Positions 9,037 through 18,879 of a stretch of DNA of 64,000 bases are shown one piece after another. This DNA comes from Sphingorhabdus sp. (GTDB lineage Bacteria; Pseudomonadota; Alphaproteobacteria; Sphingomonadales; Sphingomonadaceae). A program made the translations under genes and the position numbers. The DNA lies in NCBI GenBank assembly GCA_028279555.1, contig JANQNO010000007.1, positions 62,001 through 126,000 on the forward strand, written 5' to 3'. Below the pieces are notes generated by a model. It worked only from the letters and a program-made list of their open reading frames with translations, did no database searches and was not told where the DNA came from. How positions within the stretch are numbered: the first letter of the stretch is position 1; each line of letters starts with the position of its first letter.

Positions 9037-10959
9037 ATGCGGAAATTGAAATGTCTGACGGGCGCAGCTTGCGCCGCCATATTGCTGCCAACAAATGCCT
9101 GGGCGCAGGATGGTACCCCCGAAGAGCCCATTACAACAAGCTATGCACTGATCCCCGAGAATGAAATTGTCGTGACCGCCAGTGGTTTTGAACAGCCGCT
9201 GGAAGAAAGCGGCAACGCCATTACCGTTATCACCGCGGAAGAGCTGGAGACCAGGCAAGTCGTCGTCATCAGCGATGCTTTGCGCGACGTGCCCTCGGTT
9301 TCAGTCGCGCGCAATGGCGGCGTCGGCACCGTGACAAGCGCTTTTGTCCGGGGCGGCAACAGCTCGCAGACATTGGTGCTGATCGACGGCGTCCGGATGA
9401 ATGACCCCTCTTCGCCGAACGGCTTTTTCGATTTCGGCACGCTGCTCGCCGGCAATATCGACCGCGTCGAAATTTTGCGCGGGCCGAACTCGGTCATCTG
9501 GGGAAGCCAAGCGATCGGCGGCGTGATCGCGGTACGTACGCGGGAGGCGTCTGCCTATGGCGAAACCCTCGATGCGCATGCCCGCGCCGAATATGGGAGC
9601 TTTGACACTGCCCAGGCCGTTGCCAACCTGTCCGGTACATCGGGCATATTGTCCGGCAGCATTGGCGGCGGCTATTATCGCACCGACGGGATCAGCGCGC
9701 TTGCGGGCGGAACAGAGCGGGATGGCTATGAAAATGTCAGCGCCAACGTAAAGCTCGGAATTGCGCTTTCGGATAACATATCGATCGATCTGCGCAGCTT
9801 CTACAATCGCGGGACGGTCGAGTTTGACAACACATTCCCGCTTGATCCCAACTCGCTTCCCGAGGCGCGTACCGAACAATTTATCGGCTATGTCGGATTG
9901 AATGCCGAATTTCTGGACGGCCGTTTTCGCAACCGGATCGCCTATACCCGCACCGATATCGATCGCTTTGGCGAAGAACCCGGCGCGGTGACATTCAATG
10001 ACAACCGGTTTCGCGGTATCATTGATCGTTTCGAATATCACGGCGGGCTGGATTTGGCGGGCGATTTAGCAACGCTGGTCTTTGGCCTGGAGCATGAAAG
10101 ATCATCTGGTAGCAGCTTTTTCCCCGCCACCGGTGCGGTGACGCCCACACGCGCCGAAAGCAAGGTGACGAGCGGATTCGGGCAGTTGATCCTGCGGCCC
10201 GCCGATGGGCTGACGCTGACAGGCGGCATACGTCATGACGACTATAGTCTCTATGGCGGCGAAACCACCTTCGGCGGCAATATCGCTTGGACGCCCAATG
10301 ACGGCCGGACCGTGGTTCGTGCGACCTATGCCGAAGGGTTTCGTGCACCGACACTCGTTGAATCTATTCCCGCCTTTTTCGGGAACCCTGCGCTCGAGCC
10401 TGAAACCGCGCGTAGCTTCGATGGCGGGGTGGAGCATAATTTTCTGGATGGCCGGGTCACAGCGCGAGCAACCTATTTCAACCGCCGGTCGAACAACCAG
10501 ATCACTTTCAGCTTCCTGACTTTCCAGTCGGAAAATATCGAGCGCGTTCGCGCCGAGGGGCTGGAACTGGAGCTGGAAGTCCGCCCGAGCGACAATTTCA
10601 CGGTGAGCGGATTCTACGCGCTGGTCGATGCGGAAAACCGCTCGCCCGGCGCGCAATTCGGCAACCGGCTGGCGCGCCGGCCCGTCGATAGCGCAAGCAT
10701 ATCCGCCGATTGGGATGCTCCCTTTGGCCTCAGGCTTGGCGGTACCATCGATCTGGTAGGCGACAGTTTTGACGATAATGGCAATTTTACGAGGCTAGAC
10801 GGGTTTATTCTCGGCAGCCTGCGCGCTGCACTTCCCGTGACGGAAACATTCGAAATTTACGGCCGGATCGAAAATCTCTTCGATAGCGATTATCAGACTG
10901 CCGCAAATTTCGGCACGCTGGGCCGCGCAGGCTATGTTGGGCTGCGCGCGCGTTTTTGA
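9037..10959 (+). CDS. btuB: TonB-dependent cobalamin receptor BtuB
   Basis: A 640-residue outer-membrane receptor. It has a signal peptide (MRKLKCLTGAACAAILLPTNAWA), a TonB box around EIVVTASG, and a plug domain with FVRGGNSSQTLVLIDGVRMND and EILRGPNSVIWGSQAIGGVI. A beta-barrel follows and ends in the terminal aromatic residue (GLRARF). It imports vitamin B12 or other corrinoids across the outer membrane using TonB energy. The call as BtuB rather than a siderophore receptor rests on the cobalamin riboswitch directly upstream. A GGAAGGAG site precedes the ATG. Confidence 0.92.
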   Translation: MRKLKCLTGAACAAILLPTNAWAQDGTPEEPITTSYALIPENEIVVTASGFEQPLEESGNAITVITAEELETRQVVVISDALRDVPSVSVARNGGVGTVTSAFVRGGNSSQTLVLIDGVRMNDPSSPNGFFDFGTLLAGNIDRVEILRGPNSVIWGSQAIGGVIAVRTREASAYGETLDAHARAEYGSFDTAQAVANLSGTSGILSGSIGGGYYRTDGISALAGGTERDGYENVSANVKLGIALSDNISIDLRSFYNRGTVEFDNTFPLDPNSLPEARTEQFIGYVGLNAEFLDGRFRNRIAYTRTDIDRFGEEPGAVTFNDNRFRGIIDRFEYHGGLDLAGDLATLVFGLEHERSSGSSFFPATGAVTPTRAESKVTSGFGQLILRPADGLTLTGGIRHDDYSLYGGETTFGGNIAWTPNDGRTVVRATYAEGFRAPTLVESIPAFFGNPALEPETARSFDGGVEHNFLDGRVTARATYFNRRSNNQITFSFLTFQSENIERVRAEGLELELEVRPSDNFTVSGFYALVDAENRSPGAQFGNRLARRPVDSASISADWDAPFGLRLGGTIDLVGDSFDDNGNFTRLDGFILGSLRAALPVTETFEIYGRIENLFDSDYQTAANFGTLGRAGYVGLRARF

Positions 10960-11018
10960 TGAATTGAGTTTGCGGGCAAAGACCGCTAGCAAGGGGGCAA
11001 GCAGGAAGGATGAAAGTC

Positions 11019-11552
11019 ATGGACAATCTGAAATCGCCGGGCAGCACTGTCGCTTGGCCCGCATCGCTGGGAGTCGCCACCGTGCTGGGCAGCTATATTC
11101 TGGCCTGTCTCTTTCCCTTTGCCGCTTTTGCCGCACTCGCTGCGCTGACCATGCGGTTCAGATCGGGCTTGGCGCTGGTCACGGCAGCTTGGGCCGCGAA
11201 CCAGTTTGTCGGTTTCTTCCTGCTGTCCTTCCCATGGGATGCGCAGGCTGTCGGGCACGGCATTGCCATCTTGGCGGCCGCTCTGGCTGCCTTCGGCATT
11301 GCCTTGGTCATGGTGAAGCGCGGCGGCGGGAGCATCTGGGTTCGCGGCGGCGCGGCGCTGGTGGCGGCTTTCGCAGTCCAGCAGGTGGCCTTGCGTGCCT
11401 ATGCGCAATTTGGCGGCGGCGCGGAGAATTTCTCCGCCGAAATCGTAACCGCGGTGGCAATCAACGATGCGCTTTGGTTTGCCGGTCTGCTCGCCTTGCG
11501 CTTCGTGATCGCCCAGATGACCGGACAGAAAGCGATCCCCGCCGCAGCCTAA
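11019..11552 (+). CDS. riboswitch-linked polytopic membrane protein, unknown function
   Basis: A 177-residue, very hydrophobic protein with five or six likely membrane helices (for example LGSYILACLFPFAAFAALAAL, FVGFFLLSFPWDA, HGIAILAAALAAFGIALVMV and GGAALVAAFAVQQVALRAYA). It starts 59 bases after btuB. The AGGAAGG site fits the ATG at 11019 better than the ATG at 11010. Its position under the cobalamin riboswitch suggests a role in corrinoid or cobalt handling, possibly inner-membrane transport. I do not recognise it as CbtA, BtuM or BtuC, so the function is inference only. Its stop overlaps the convergent gene by 4 bases. Confidence 0.72.
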   Translation: MDNLKSPGSTVAWPASLGVATVLGSYILACLFPFAAFAALAALTMRFRSGLALVTAAWAANQFVGFFLLSFPWDAQAVGHGIAILAAALAAFGIALVMVKRGGGSIWVRGGAALVAAFAVQQVALRAYAQFGGGAENFSAEIVTAVAINDALWFAGLLALRFVIAQMTGQKAIPAAA

Positions 11553-11968
11553 CGCGGCACAGCTGCCGCCCTTAACGCGCCGGTGAAAAGCGCCATCGCG
11601 TCATAAATTCCGTCATGATGGGTGTCGGCCAGCAATTCGCCGCAGGCGTCCCCAAATGCGCGCCTGTCGCCCAGCTGGACAGAGAGCAGCATTTGTGCAG
11701 CGGTGACCTCGTCGGGCGTGGTGCGGCGACAGCAAGGCCGCATGATCTCGAAAGGCTGCGGCCAGGCATCGCCGAGCCTGGCAGCGACATTTTGCGCAGC
11801 CTTGGCTGCTGTGACCGATCCGAAACGGACAGACAGCAGTTCGGCGGCATCCTCCGGTCCATTTCGGCAAGCAACGCACATCCTGATTCCCTGGATCAGA
11901 CGAATCTGGATCGGTGACAGATCATGCAGATCAGGCGGCTTGAGCAGCGAATTCATGTCGAATGGCAT
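11549..11968 (-). CDS. conserved Cys-containing protein, possibly iron-regulated
   Basis: A 139-residue soluble protein from ATG 11968 (GGGAG site 8 bases upstream). It carries RMCVACRNGPEDAAELL near the N-terminus and a MRPCCRRTTPDEVTAAQMLL segment, giving paired Cys motifs that could bind a metal or cluster. It resembles small proteins of unknown function found in other Alphaproteobacteria. An iron-box-like sequence lies about 40-60 bases before the start, so regulation by iron is plausible. No catalytic signature is seen. Confidence 0.65.
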   Translation of the reverse strand: MPFDMNSLLKPPDLHDLSPIQIRLIQGIRMCVACRNGPEDAAELLSVRFGSVTAAKAAQNVAARLGDAWPQPFEIMRPCCRRTTPDEVTAAQMLLSVQLGDRRAFGDACGELLADTHHDGIYDAMALFTGALRAAAVPR

Positions 11969-12006
11969 TGGAGACTCCCTTTGCTGGTTCCCATGAGGCA
12001 ATCTCT

Positions 12007-12030
12007 ATTGCTACTCATTCGCAATTGCAA
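12007..12030 (-). promoter_or_regulatory. Fur-type iron box (candidate)
   Basis: The sequence contains TTGCTACT and ATTCGCAA around a one-base centre, followed by a second TTGCAA. Six of eight positions in the two arms are complementary, and the arms resemble alphaproteobacterial Fur/Irr-type TTGC...GCAA boxes. It lies 39-62 bases upstream of the ATG at 11968, where an operator would sit. Confidence 0.4.
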
Positions 12031-12069
12031 ATATAAATTGTGATTGGAGGTTTGATCGCTGGCTGGCGA

Positions 12070-12387
12070 TCAGGAAAATCGCTCCCAGGCTGACTGCCGA
12101 GACACGCCGAGCGCCTTGCCGATCCTGTCCCAGCTGATTTTGCGATCGCGCAGGATCTCCACTCTTTGCTGCAGGACATTGCGCGCTGCATCTACCGCTG
12201 CGTCGCATGCCGCGAGCGACTCGAGCACGGCATCTTCACCTAGCGAAGGCTTCGTTGGGGACTGCTCCAGTATGTGCACACAAGAGCGCACGCAATCGTC
12301 GCAGATATTCGCCTGCGCACCGCCCAGCAGGCGCGCCACCTGTTTTTCATTCTTGCCGCAAAATGCGCAAGTGAGCAATTTGGCCAT
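12070..12387 (-). CDS. ClpX-type C4 zinc finger plus helix-turn-helix protein
   Basis: A 105-residue protein in two parts. Residues 7-32 form a C4 zinc finger of the type at the ClpX N-terminus (Cys7, Cys10, Cys29, Cys32). The C-terminal 25 residues read RKISWDRIGKALGVSRQSAWERF, a helix-turn-helix. It is not ClpX, because there is no AAA domain. A small DNA-binding regulator is the likely role. Two strong palindromes lie between its ATG and the upstream gene, which suggests autoregulation. GGAG 7 bases before the ATG lies within the end of the nearer palindrome. Confidence 0.8.
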   Translation of the reverse strand: MAKLLTCAFCGKNEKQVARLLGGAQANICDDCVRSCVHILEQSPTKPSLGEDAVLESLAACDAAVDAARNVLQQRVEILRDRKISWDRIGKALGVSRQSAWERFS

Positions 12388-12396
12388 GATCGATCT

Positions 12397-12427
12397 CCAC
12401 TATGTCAGGGATAGCCTGACATAGTGG
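12397..12427. promoter_or_regulatory. palindromic operator candidate 1 (TGTCAGG half-sites)
   Basis: A perfect 13-base inverted repeat, CCACTATGTCAGG and CCTGACATAGTGG, around a 5-base GATAG spacer. It begins 9 bases before the ATG of the zinc-finger/HTH gene on the minus strand. No run of T follows the stem in either direction, so an operator is likelier than a terminator. The core TGTCAGG-N5-CCTGACA is shared with the adjacent palindrome. Confidence 0.75.
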
Positions 12428-12430
12428 ATT

Positions 12431-12459
12431 TAATTTGTCAAGGCTGCCCTGACAAATTA
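12431..12459. promoter_or_regulatory. palindromic operator candidate 2 (TGTCA half-sites)
   Basis: Arms TAATTTGTCA and TGACAAATTA flank AGGCTGCCC. With one mismatched pair the whole 29 bases is symmetrical. The core TGTCAAGG/CCCTGACA matches that of the first palindrome, 3 bases away. On the minus strand it contains TTGACA, a possible -35 element, so a bound protein would block the promoter. Confidence 0.72.
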
Positions 12460-12484
12460 AGCTCGGAAATCTCGGATATAGACT

Positions 12485-12796
12485 CTAGACTTCTTCGCAG
12501 ATGGAAAATTCAGGATTGTCGACCATGCCCATAAACTCGCCCATTACCGACTGAACCAGATCGCCAGGCATGTCTTCGCTGGCAAAGCCATCAAGATCGT
12601 CAATCTCGAACAGCTCCGCATATTGCTGTGCCGGCTCACCCTCGCCCATCAACAGGCCGGTCATGCGGTAGGTGTTGAAGCTCTTGACCCGCCTGAGCGA
12701 GCGCATCTTTGGCTGATCGGTTTCCTTTACCCATTTTTCGAACTCCTCCGGCGAAACGCCGTCCTTCAAAGTGTAACGCAGCAACAGATATGACAT
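12485..12796 (-). CDS. REDY-like HapK-family protein
   Basis: A 103-residue protein with the small EthD/HapK-like ferredoxin-fold pattern: MSYLLLRYTLKDGVSPEEFEKWV at the start, RVKSFNTYRMTG in the middle and a Phe/Met-rich C-terminus. The family is named for a prodigiosin-cluster protein, but its role in sphingomonads is unknown. GGGAG precedes ATG 12796. It lies between comM and the zinc-finger/HTH gene on the same strand. Confidence 0.7.
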   Translation of the reverse strand: MSYLLLRYTLKDGVSPEEFEKWVKETDQPKMRSLRRVKSFNTYRMTGLLMGEGEPAQQYAELFEIDDLDGFASEDMPGDLVQSVMGEFMGMVDNPEFSICEEV

Positions 12797-12809
12797 GCTT
12801 TCTCCCAAC

Positions 12810-14318
<1,509 letters not shown>

Positions 14319-14489
14319 GCCCTTGCCCCCTTTCAAAGCAAAGCTTTTCGGGGCGCTGCCCCGGCTGCATCATTTCAACCAGAAGCTCGTTATGCGCAGG
14401 ATTTGGGCGCGAGTCCAGATGAGGGTTAATTCAGGCTTCACGATAGAAACTTACCGGATGGCAAGCGGGCATGGATTACCGAAGCAACC

Positions 14490-15173
14490 ATGGGCAGGTT
14501 GAACAGGCTTTTCGCGCGCTGGAGCGCGTTTGCAGCGGGGCTGGCGCTCATCGCCGGTGTTCCGGCGCAGGCCGCCAGCTACACGATCGTCGAAACCGTC
14601 ACCTATGAGTGGGTCGAGGAAGATGGCAATGACCCGGTTTCCGCGCTGGCCAGCCCGGCCGTTGCGGCCTTCGGCCCCTTCAACGTCATCGACAGCAGAA
14701 CTGTCGAGCTGGTTGGAAGCATCGAAAGTGGTGCGCCAGCCCAATTCGCGGCGCTGATGCGCGCCTTTCCGCATATCAGCCGGATCAACATGATCGATTG
14801 CCCGGGTACCGGCGACGACGAAGCGAACCTGAAGCTTGCCCGCATGGTGCGCGCGGCCGGTATTGCCACCCATGTGCCCGCCGGAGGATCGGTGCGGTCC
14901 GGCGGCGTCGAGCTCTTCCTGGCCGGTGCACGCCGCAGCGCGGAACCCGGCGCAGAATTTGCCGTGCACAGCTGGATCGACGAGGATGGCATGCAAGCCG
15001 GCGATTTTGCACCAAGTGATCCGGTGCATCAGGAATATCTCGCCTTTTACCGCGAGATGGGCATGGACCCGGTCAAGGCGCGCGCCTTCTACGCGCTTAC
15101 CAACAGCGTGCCCTTCGAAACCGCGCTCTATCTGAAGCCCCGCGACATCGCTTCTTATATCGCCTTGCATTGA
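14490..15173 (+). CDS. COG3904-like secreted protein with ClpP/crotonase-like fold
   Basis: A 227-residue protein with a clear signal peptide (WSAFAAGLALIAGVPAQAASY). The later part reads like a ClpP/SDH-type alpha/beta fold: RAAGIATHVPAGGSVRSGGVELFLAGARRSAEPGAEFAVHSW. COG3904 is a group of predicted periplasmic proteins with no firm function. Ser and His candidates exist in the conserved segment, but I cannot tell whether a catalytic triad is complete. It is divergent from comM. Confidence 0.72.
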   Translation: MGRLNRLFARWSAFAAGLALIAGVPAQAASYTIVETVTYEWVEEDGNDPVSALASPAVAAFGPFNVIDSRTVELVGSIESGAPAQFAALMRAFPHISRINMIDCPGTGDDEANLKLARMVRAAGIATHVPAGGSVRSGGVELFLAGARRSAEPGAEFAVHSWIDEDGMQAGDFAPSDPVHQEYLAFYREMGMDPVKARAFYALTNSVPFETALYLKPRDIASYIALH

Positions 15174-15223
15174 TGGCTTTGGCCTGACTTGCCATTGGCA
15201 AGGCCAGTCACCACATCAGGCCT

Positions 15224-15574
15224 ATGGGAAAAGGACCGATAGACAAGGCGAGAGCCTGGCGTAACCGTTGGGGATCACGCCACGTCTGGATTGTTATCGG
15301 CTGGCTGCTCATCCTCATATCGCCGCTCATCGGCGCGATTCCCGGCCCCGGCTTTGTCATCATCTTTCCCATCGGGCTCGCGCTGGTGCTCAAAAATTCG
15401 AAATGGGCGAAGCGGCAATATCTCAGGCTTTCCCGGCGGTTTCCGGACTATGGGCGCTGGGCCGATTGGGCGCTGAGACGCAGAAAGGCCGAAGGCCGCC
15501 CTCCATTTCCCGATATCTGGGGCGACATCAAAAGTATTGTCAGTCGCAGGAAAGGCCGGAGAAAGCTGGATTGA
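15224..15574 (+). CDS. PGPGW-type small transmembrane protein
   Basis: A 116-residue protein with one long hydrophobic hairpin: HVWIVIGWLLILISPLIGAIPGPGF followed by VIIFPIGLALVLKNSKWAK. The PGPGF turn matches the PGPGW transmembrane family, and basic residues dominate the C-terminal half. Its role is unknown. It lies between the COG3904-like gene and the rpmH promoter. Confidence 0.8.
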   Translation: MGKGPIDKARAWRNRWGSRHVWIVIGWLLILISPLIGAIPGPGFVIIFPIGLALVLKNSKWAKRQYLRLSRRFPDYGRWADWALRRRKAEGRPPFPDIWGDIKSIVSRRKGRRKLD

Positions 15575-15600
15575 TGCCGGGAAATTCGGTGCCTGCAACC

Positions 15601-15629
15601 TTGACAATCGAACGTGCCAGGCATAATGC
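15601..15629 (+). promoter_or_regulatory. sigma-70 promoter for rpmH-rnpA-yidD-yidC
   Basis: TTGACA and TAATGC are separated by exactly 17 bases. This is the best sigma-70 match seen in the window, about 80 bases upstream of rpmH, as expected for a ribosomal-protein operon. Confidence 0.75.
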
Positions 15630-15709
15630 GCGGCGCGATACAGGCGGTCGCCGCAAGGATTCGGCGGCCCTTTCTATTTTCGCGATACTAGATACTAAGG
15701 ATAAAGACC

Positions 15710-15844
15710 ATGAAGCGCACCTTTCAGCCGAGCAATCTCGTGCGCGCCCGTCGCCACGGTTTCCGCAAGCGGATGGCAACAGCCAATGGCCGCAAGATTT
15801 TGAACGCCCGCCGTCTGCGCGGCCGCAAGAAGCTGTCCGCCTGA
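15710..15844 (+). CDS. rpmH: 50S ribosomal protein L34
   Basis: A 44-residue, very basic protein opening [19 protein letters not shown] and ending GRKKLSA, the complete L34 pattern and length. It is a structural protein of the large subunit. It begins the classical rpmH-rnpA-yidD-yidC-engB cluster, with a strong promoter about 80 bases upstream and rnpA 28 bases downstream. Confidence 0.97.
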   Translation: MKRTFQPSNLVRARRHGFRKRMATANGRKILNARRLRGRKKLSA

Positions 15845-15872
15845 CGCGGCGGGCACCGGCAAGGGGCGGACG

Positions 15873-16208
15873 ATGCCGCCTTATGAAACAATGAGAAAAC
15901 GCGCCGATTTTCTGGCCGCAAACCGGGGTAAACGATTTGTCACCCCCGGCTTTATCTTGCTGGTGCATGACCGGAGAGACGAGAGCGATGCGATACGCCT
16001 CGGCATCACAGTCACAAAAAAAATCGGCAATGCTGTGACCCGCAACCGGATGAAGCGGCGCTTCAGGGCGCTCGCTGCCGAGATGCTAGGAAGGTTTGGC
16101 AAGAGCGGTGCCGACCATATATTGATCGGCCGCAAGAGCGGGGTCGAACGGGCTTTCGGCGAGATGCGCGCCGATTTGCAGCGCGGGCTGGAGAAGCTGG
16201 GTTCATGA
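15873..16208 (+). CDS. rnpA: ribonuclease P protein component
   Basis: A 111-residue basic protein with the RNase P protein signature GITVTKKIGNAVTRNRMKRR near residues 47-66. It binds the catalytic RNase P RNA and improves processing of tRNA 5' ends. The RNA component gene (rnpB) is not seen in this window. Its stop overlaps the yidD start by 4 bases (ATGA), so the two are translationally coupled. Confidence 0.96.
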   Translation: MPPYETMRKRADFLAANRGKRFVTPGFILLVHDRRDESDAIRLGITVTKKIGNAVTRNRMKRRFRALAAEMLGRFGKSGADHILIGRKSGVERAFGEMRADLQRGLEKLGS

Positions 16209-16417
16209 TCGCGCGGCTGCTCATCCTTCTCGCCAGGGGCTGGCAGCTGGGCCCGTCGCGAATCCTGCCACCAACCTGCCGCTATTCGCCCAGCTGCTCG
16301 GCCTATGCGATTGAGGCACTCTCCAAATATGGCGCAATTAAAGGTGGCTGGCTGGCAACGAAGCGGCTATTGCGCTGCCATCCCTGGGGCGGGCATGGGC
16401 ATGACCCTGTGCCGTGA
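16205..16417 (+). CDS. yidD: membrane protein insertion efficiency factor YidD
   Basis: A 70-residue protein with the family core PTCRYSPSCSAYAIEAL and the C-terminal CHPWGGHGHDPVP. It is a small amphipathic protein at the inner membrane that helps YidC insert proteins. Both the Cys residues and the HPWGG turn are conserved. It overlaps rnpA by 4 bases and sits 40 bases before yidC. Confidence 0.96.
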   Translation: MIARLLILLARGWQLGPSRILPPTCRYSPSCSAYAIEALSKYGAIKGGWLATKRLLRCHPWGGHGHDPVP

Positions 16418-16457
16418 GCAGCCCATTTCGACGAATTGATATTGAGGTAGATCAAGA

Positions 16458-18251
16458 GTGGAAGATCGGCGTAACCTGATTCTGGCGATATTGCTGACGG
16501 CGATCGTGCTGTTTGGCTGGCCCTATTTCGCGCAAACTTTCCTGCCGCAGCCCGAACGGCCCGCCGCGACCGAACAGGCGGCTCCTGCTGAAAGCAGCAC
16601 CGAACCCACGGTCGCCGACAGCGAAATTGCCGAAGCACCCAAGGCCGAAGCAAAGGCAGTGTCGCTCGATTCAGCACTTGGCGGCGGCGGGCGGCTGCTG
16701 GTCGAAACGCCCAAGCTCAAAGGCTCGATCAACCTGACAGGTGCACGCATCGACGATCTGGTCCTGCTCCAGCACCGGCAGGATTTGCCCAAAGATTCGC
16801 CGCCTGTCCGCCTCTTCTCGCCCGCCGGCACCAAAGGCGCTTATTTCGCGCGTTTCGGATGGGTCGGCGAAGGCATAACCGCCCCCGATCAGAATACGAG
16901 CTGGACTGCCAGTGCGCCGAAGCTGACGCCGGCGACGCCGGTTACGCTGACGCATACCAATGACCAGCAACAGACATTCGAGATCGCGCTGAGCATCGAT
17001 GAGGATTATCTAATCACAGCCGAGCAGCGTTTCACCAATCGCGGCGAGGCCGAAGCGCAGGTCGCGACATTCGGCATTTTGAGCCGCACCGGGCTGCCCG
17101 CCGATCCCGACACCTGGAATATTCATGTCGGGCCGATGGGCGTCTTCGACGGTCAGCCCAACTATGACTGGGATTATGACGATCTAAGCGATCCGGATGA
17201 AGCGCCCGGCGGTGAAGTGAAGTTCCAGACCACCGGCGGCTGGCTGGGCTTTACCGATAAATACTGGCTCGGCGCGCTGGTTCCCGACCAGAAGCGCCCC
17301 ATCAACGCAAAATATGTCGCGCGCGGCGATGTCTATCAAACGCAGATGGTCACGGCCAGGCAAACCGCGGTCGCGCCGGGACGGAGCTTTGCACAGACAT
17401 CGAAACTTTTTGCGGGCGCAAAGGAAGTTGTCGCGCTGGAAAATTACGCCAATGAGGGCGGAATTCCCTTGCTCGATTACGCCATAGACTGGGGCTGGTT
17501 CTGGTTCATTGCGATCCCCTTCTTCTGGATATTGCATTGGCTCTACGGCCTGCTCGGGAATTTCGGCCTCGCCATCATCGGCCTCACCATCGTTGTGCGG
17601 GCCTTCCTATTCCCCATCGCGCAGAAGCAATTTGCCTCAATGGCGCAGATGCGCGCGGTGCAGCCCAAGATGAAAGAGCTGCAGGAACGCTTCAAGGACG
17701 ACAAGCAGAGACAGCAACAGGAAATCATGAAGCTGTACAAGGAGGAAAAGGTCAATCCGCTCGCCGGCTGCCTTCCGATCCTGCTGCAGATTCCTATCTT
17801 CTTTGCGCTTTACAAGCTGCTGATGCTGTCGATCGAGATGCGGCACAAGAGCTTCCTGCCGCCATGGCTGGAGGATCTGAGCGCGCCCGACCCGTGGACG
17901 CCGGTCAATCTGTTTGGCTTGCTGCCCTTCGATCCAGGCCTCTATCTCACCATCGGGATATTGCCCATCCTGCTCGGCCTGACCATGTGGCTCATGCAGA
18001 AACTTAACCCCCAACCGCTCGACGACATCCAGAAGCAGATTTTCGCAATCATGCCCTGGTTCCTGATGGTCATCATGGCACCTTTTGCCGCGGGCCTTCA
18101 GCTTTATTGGGTTGTTTCCAACATCATCTCCATCGCCCAGCAAAAGTGGCTCTATTCAAGGCACCCGCAGCTCAAGGAGCAGATGGCGAAGGAGGCCGAG
18201 GCCAAGGCAAAAGAGAAGGAGAAAGAGAAAGAAAAGGCGGCGAAAGCCTGA
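16458..18251 (+). CDS. yidC: membrane protein insertase YidC
   Basis: A 597-residue Gram-negative-type YidC, starting at GTG. The N-terminal helix (LILAILLTAIVLFGWPYF) is followed by a large periplasmic domain (about residues 60-340). Then come the conserved membrane core with GLAIIGLTIVVRAFLFPIAQKQ, LAGCLPILLQIPIFFALYKLL, and FAIMPWFLMVIMAPFAAGLQLYW. The tail after residue 570 is highly charged (Lys/Glu/Ala-rich). It inserts and folds inner-membrane proteins alone or with SecYEG. Confidence 0.97.
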   Translation: MEDRRNLILAILLTAIVLFGWPYFAQTFLPQPERPAATEQAAPAESSTEPTVADSEIAEAPKAEAKAVSLDSALGGGGRLLVETPKLKGSINLTGARIDDLVLLQHRQDLPKDSPPVRLFSPAGTKGAYFARFGWVGEGITAPDQNTSWTASAPKLTPATPVTLTHTNDQQQTFEIALSIDEDYLITAEQRFTNRGEAEAQVATFGILSRTGLPADPDTWNIHVGPMGVFDGQPNYDWDYDDLSDPDEAPGGEVKFQTTGGWLGFTDKYWLGALVPDQKRPINAKYVARGDVYQTQMVTARQTAVAPGRSFAQTSKLFAGAKEVVALENYANEGGIPLLDYAIDWGWFWFIAIPFFWILHWLYGLLGNFGLAIIGLTIVVRAFLFPIAQKQFASMAQMRAVQPKMKELQERFKDDKQRQQQEIMKLYKEEKVNPLAGCLPILLQIPIFFALYKLLMLSIEMRHKSFLPPWLEDLSAPDPWTPVNLFGLLPFDPGLYLTIGILPILLGLTMWLMQKLNPQPLDDIQKQIFAIMPWFLMVIMAPFAAGLQLYWVVSNIISIAQQKWLYSRHPQLKEQMAKEAEAKAKEKEKEKEKAAKA

Positions 18252-18258
18252 CGGGCTG

Positions 18259-18873
18259 GTGGATCCTGAAAAGATCTTTTCCGGCCCGGTCGAATTCCTG
18301 AAGTCGGCACCCCAGCTGCAGCATTTACCAGACCCTTCCGTGCCTGAGATCGCCTTTGCCGGGCGCAGCAATGTCGGCAAGTCGACGCTGATCAACGCGC
18401 TCACAAATCGCAAAGGTCTGGCCCGAATATCGGGTACGCCCGGGCGGACGCAGGAGCTCAATTTCTTCGATGTCGGCAGGCCGCTCTTGTTCCGCATCGT
18501 CGATATGCCCGGCTACGGCTTTGCCAAGGCACCGCCCGGGGTCGTCAAGAAGTGGCGCTTTCTGGTCAATGATTATCTGCGCGGGCGGCAGGTACTCAAG
18601 CGCACTTTCCTCCTCATCGACTGTCGCCGCGGCATCGGGGATATCGACCGCGAGATTATGCAGATGATGGATGATGCCGCTGTCAGCTACCGTGTGACAC
18701 TGACCAAGGCGGACAAGGTAAAGGCCAGCGCGCTAGAGAAACTGCAGCATTCTGTTCATGATGAGCTTGCAAAGCATCCGGCGGCTTTCCCCGAAATATC
18801 GGTCACGTCGGCCGAAAAGAAGGGCGGCATTGCCGATCTGCGCAGCGCAGTGCTAGAGGCTGTTATGAGTTGA
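18259..18873 (+). CDS. engB: ribosome biogenesis GTP-binding protein YihA/YsxC/EngB
   Basis: A 204-residue GTPase from the GTG at 18259, seven bases after yidC. G1 is GRSNVGKST, the switch region has SGTPGRTQELNFF, G3 is DMPGYGFAKA, and G4 is TKADKVK. The frame is open further upstream inside yidC, but that part is an Arg-rich shadow. EngB acts in late assembly of the large ribosomal subunit. A dispersed repeat follows the stop. Confidence 0.95.
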   Translation: MDPEKIFSGPVEFLKSAPQLQHLPDPSVPEIAFAGRSNVGKSTLINALTNRKGLARISGTPGRTQELNFFDVGRPLLFRIVDMPGYGFAKAPPGVVKKWRFLVNDYLRGRQVLKRTFLLIDCRRGIGDIDREIMQMMDDAAVSYRVTLTKADKVKASALEKLQHSVHDELAKHPAAFPEISVTSAEKKGGIADLRSAVLEAVMS

Positions 18874-18879
18874 ATTTTC

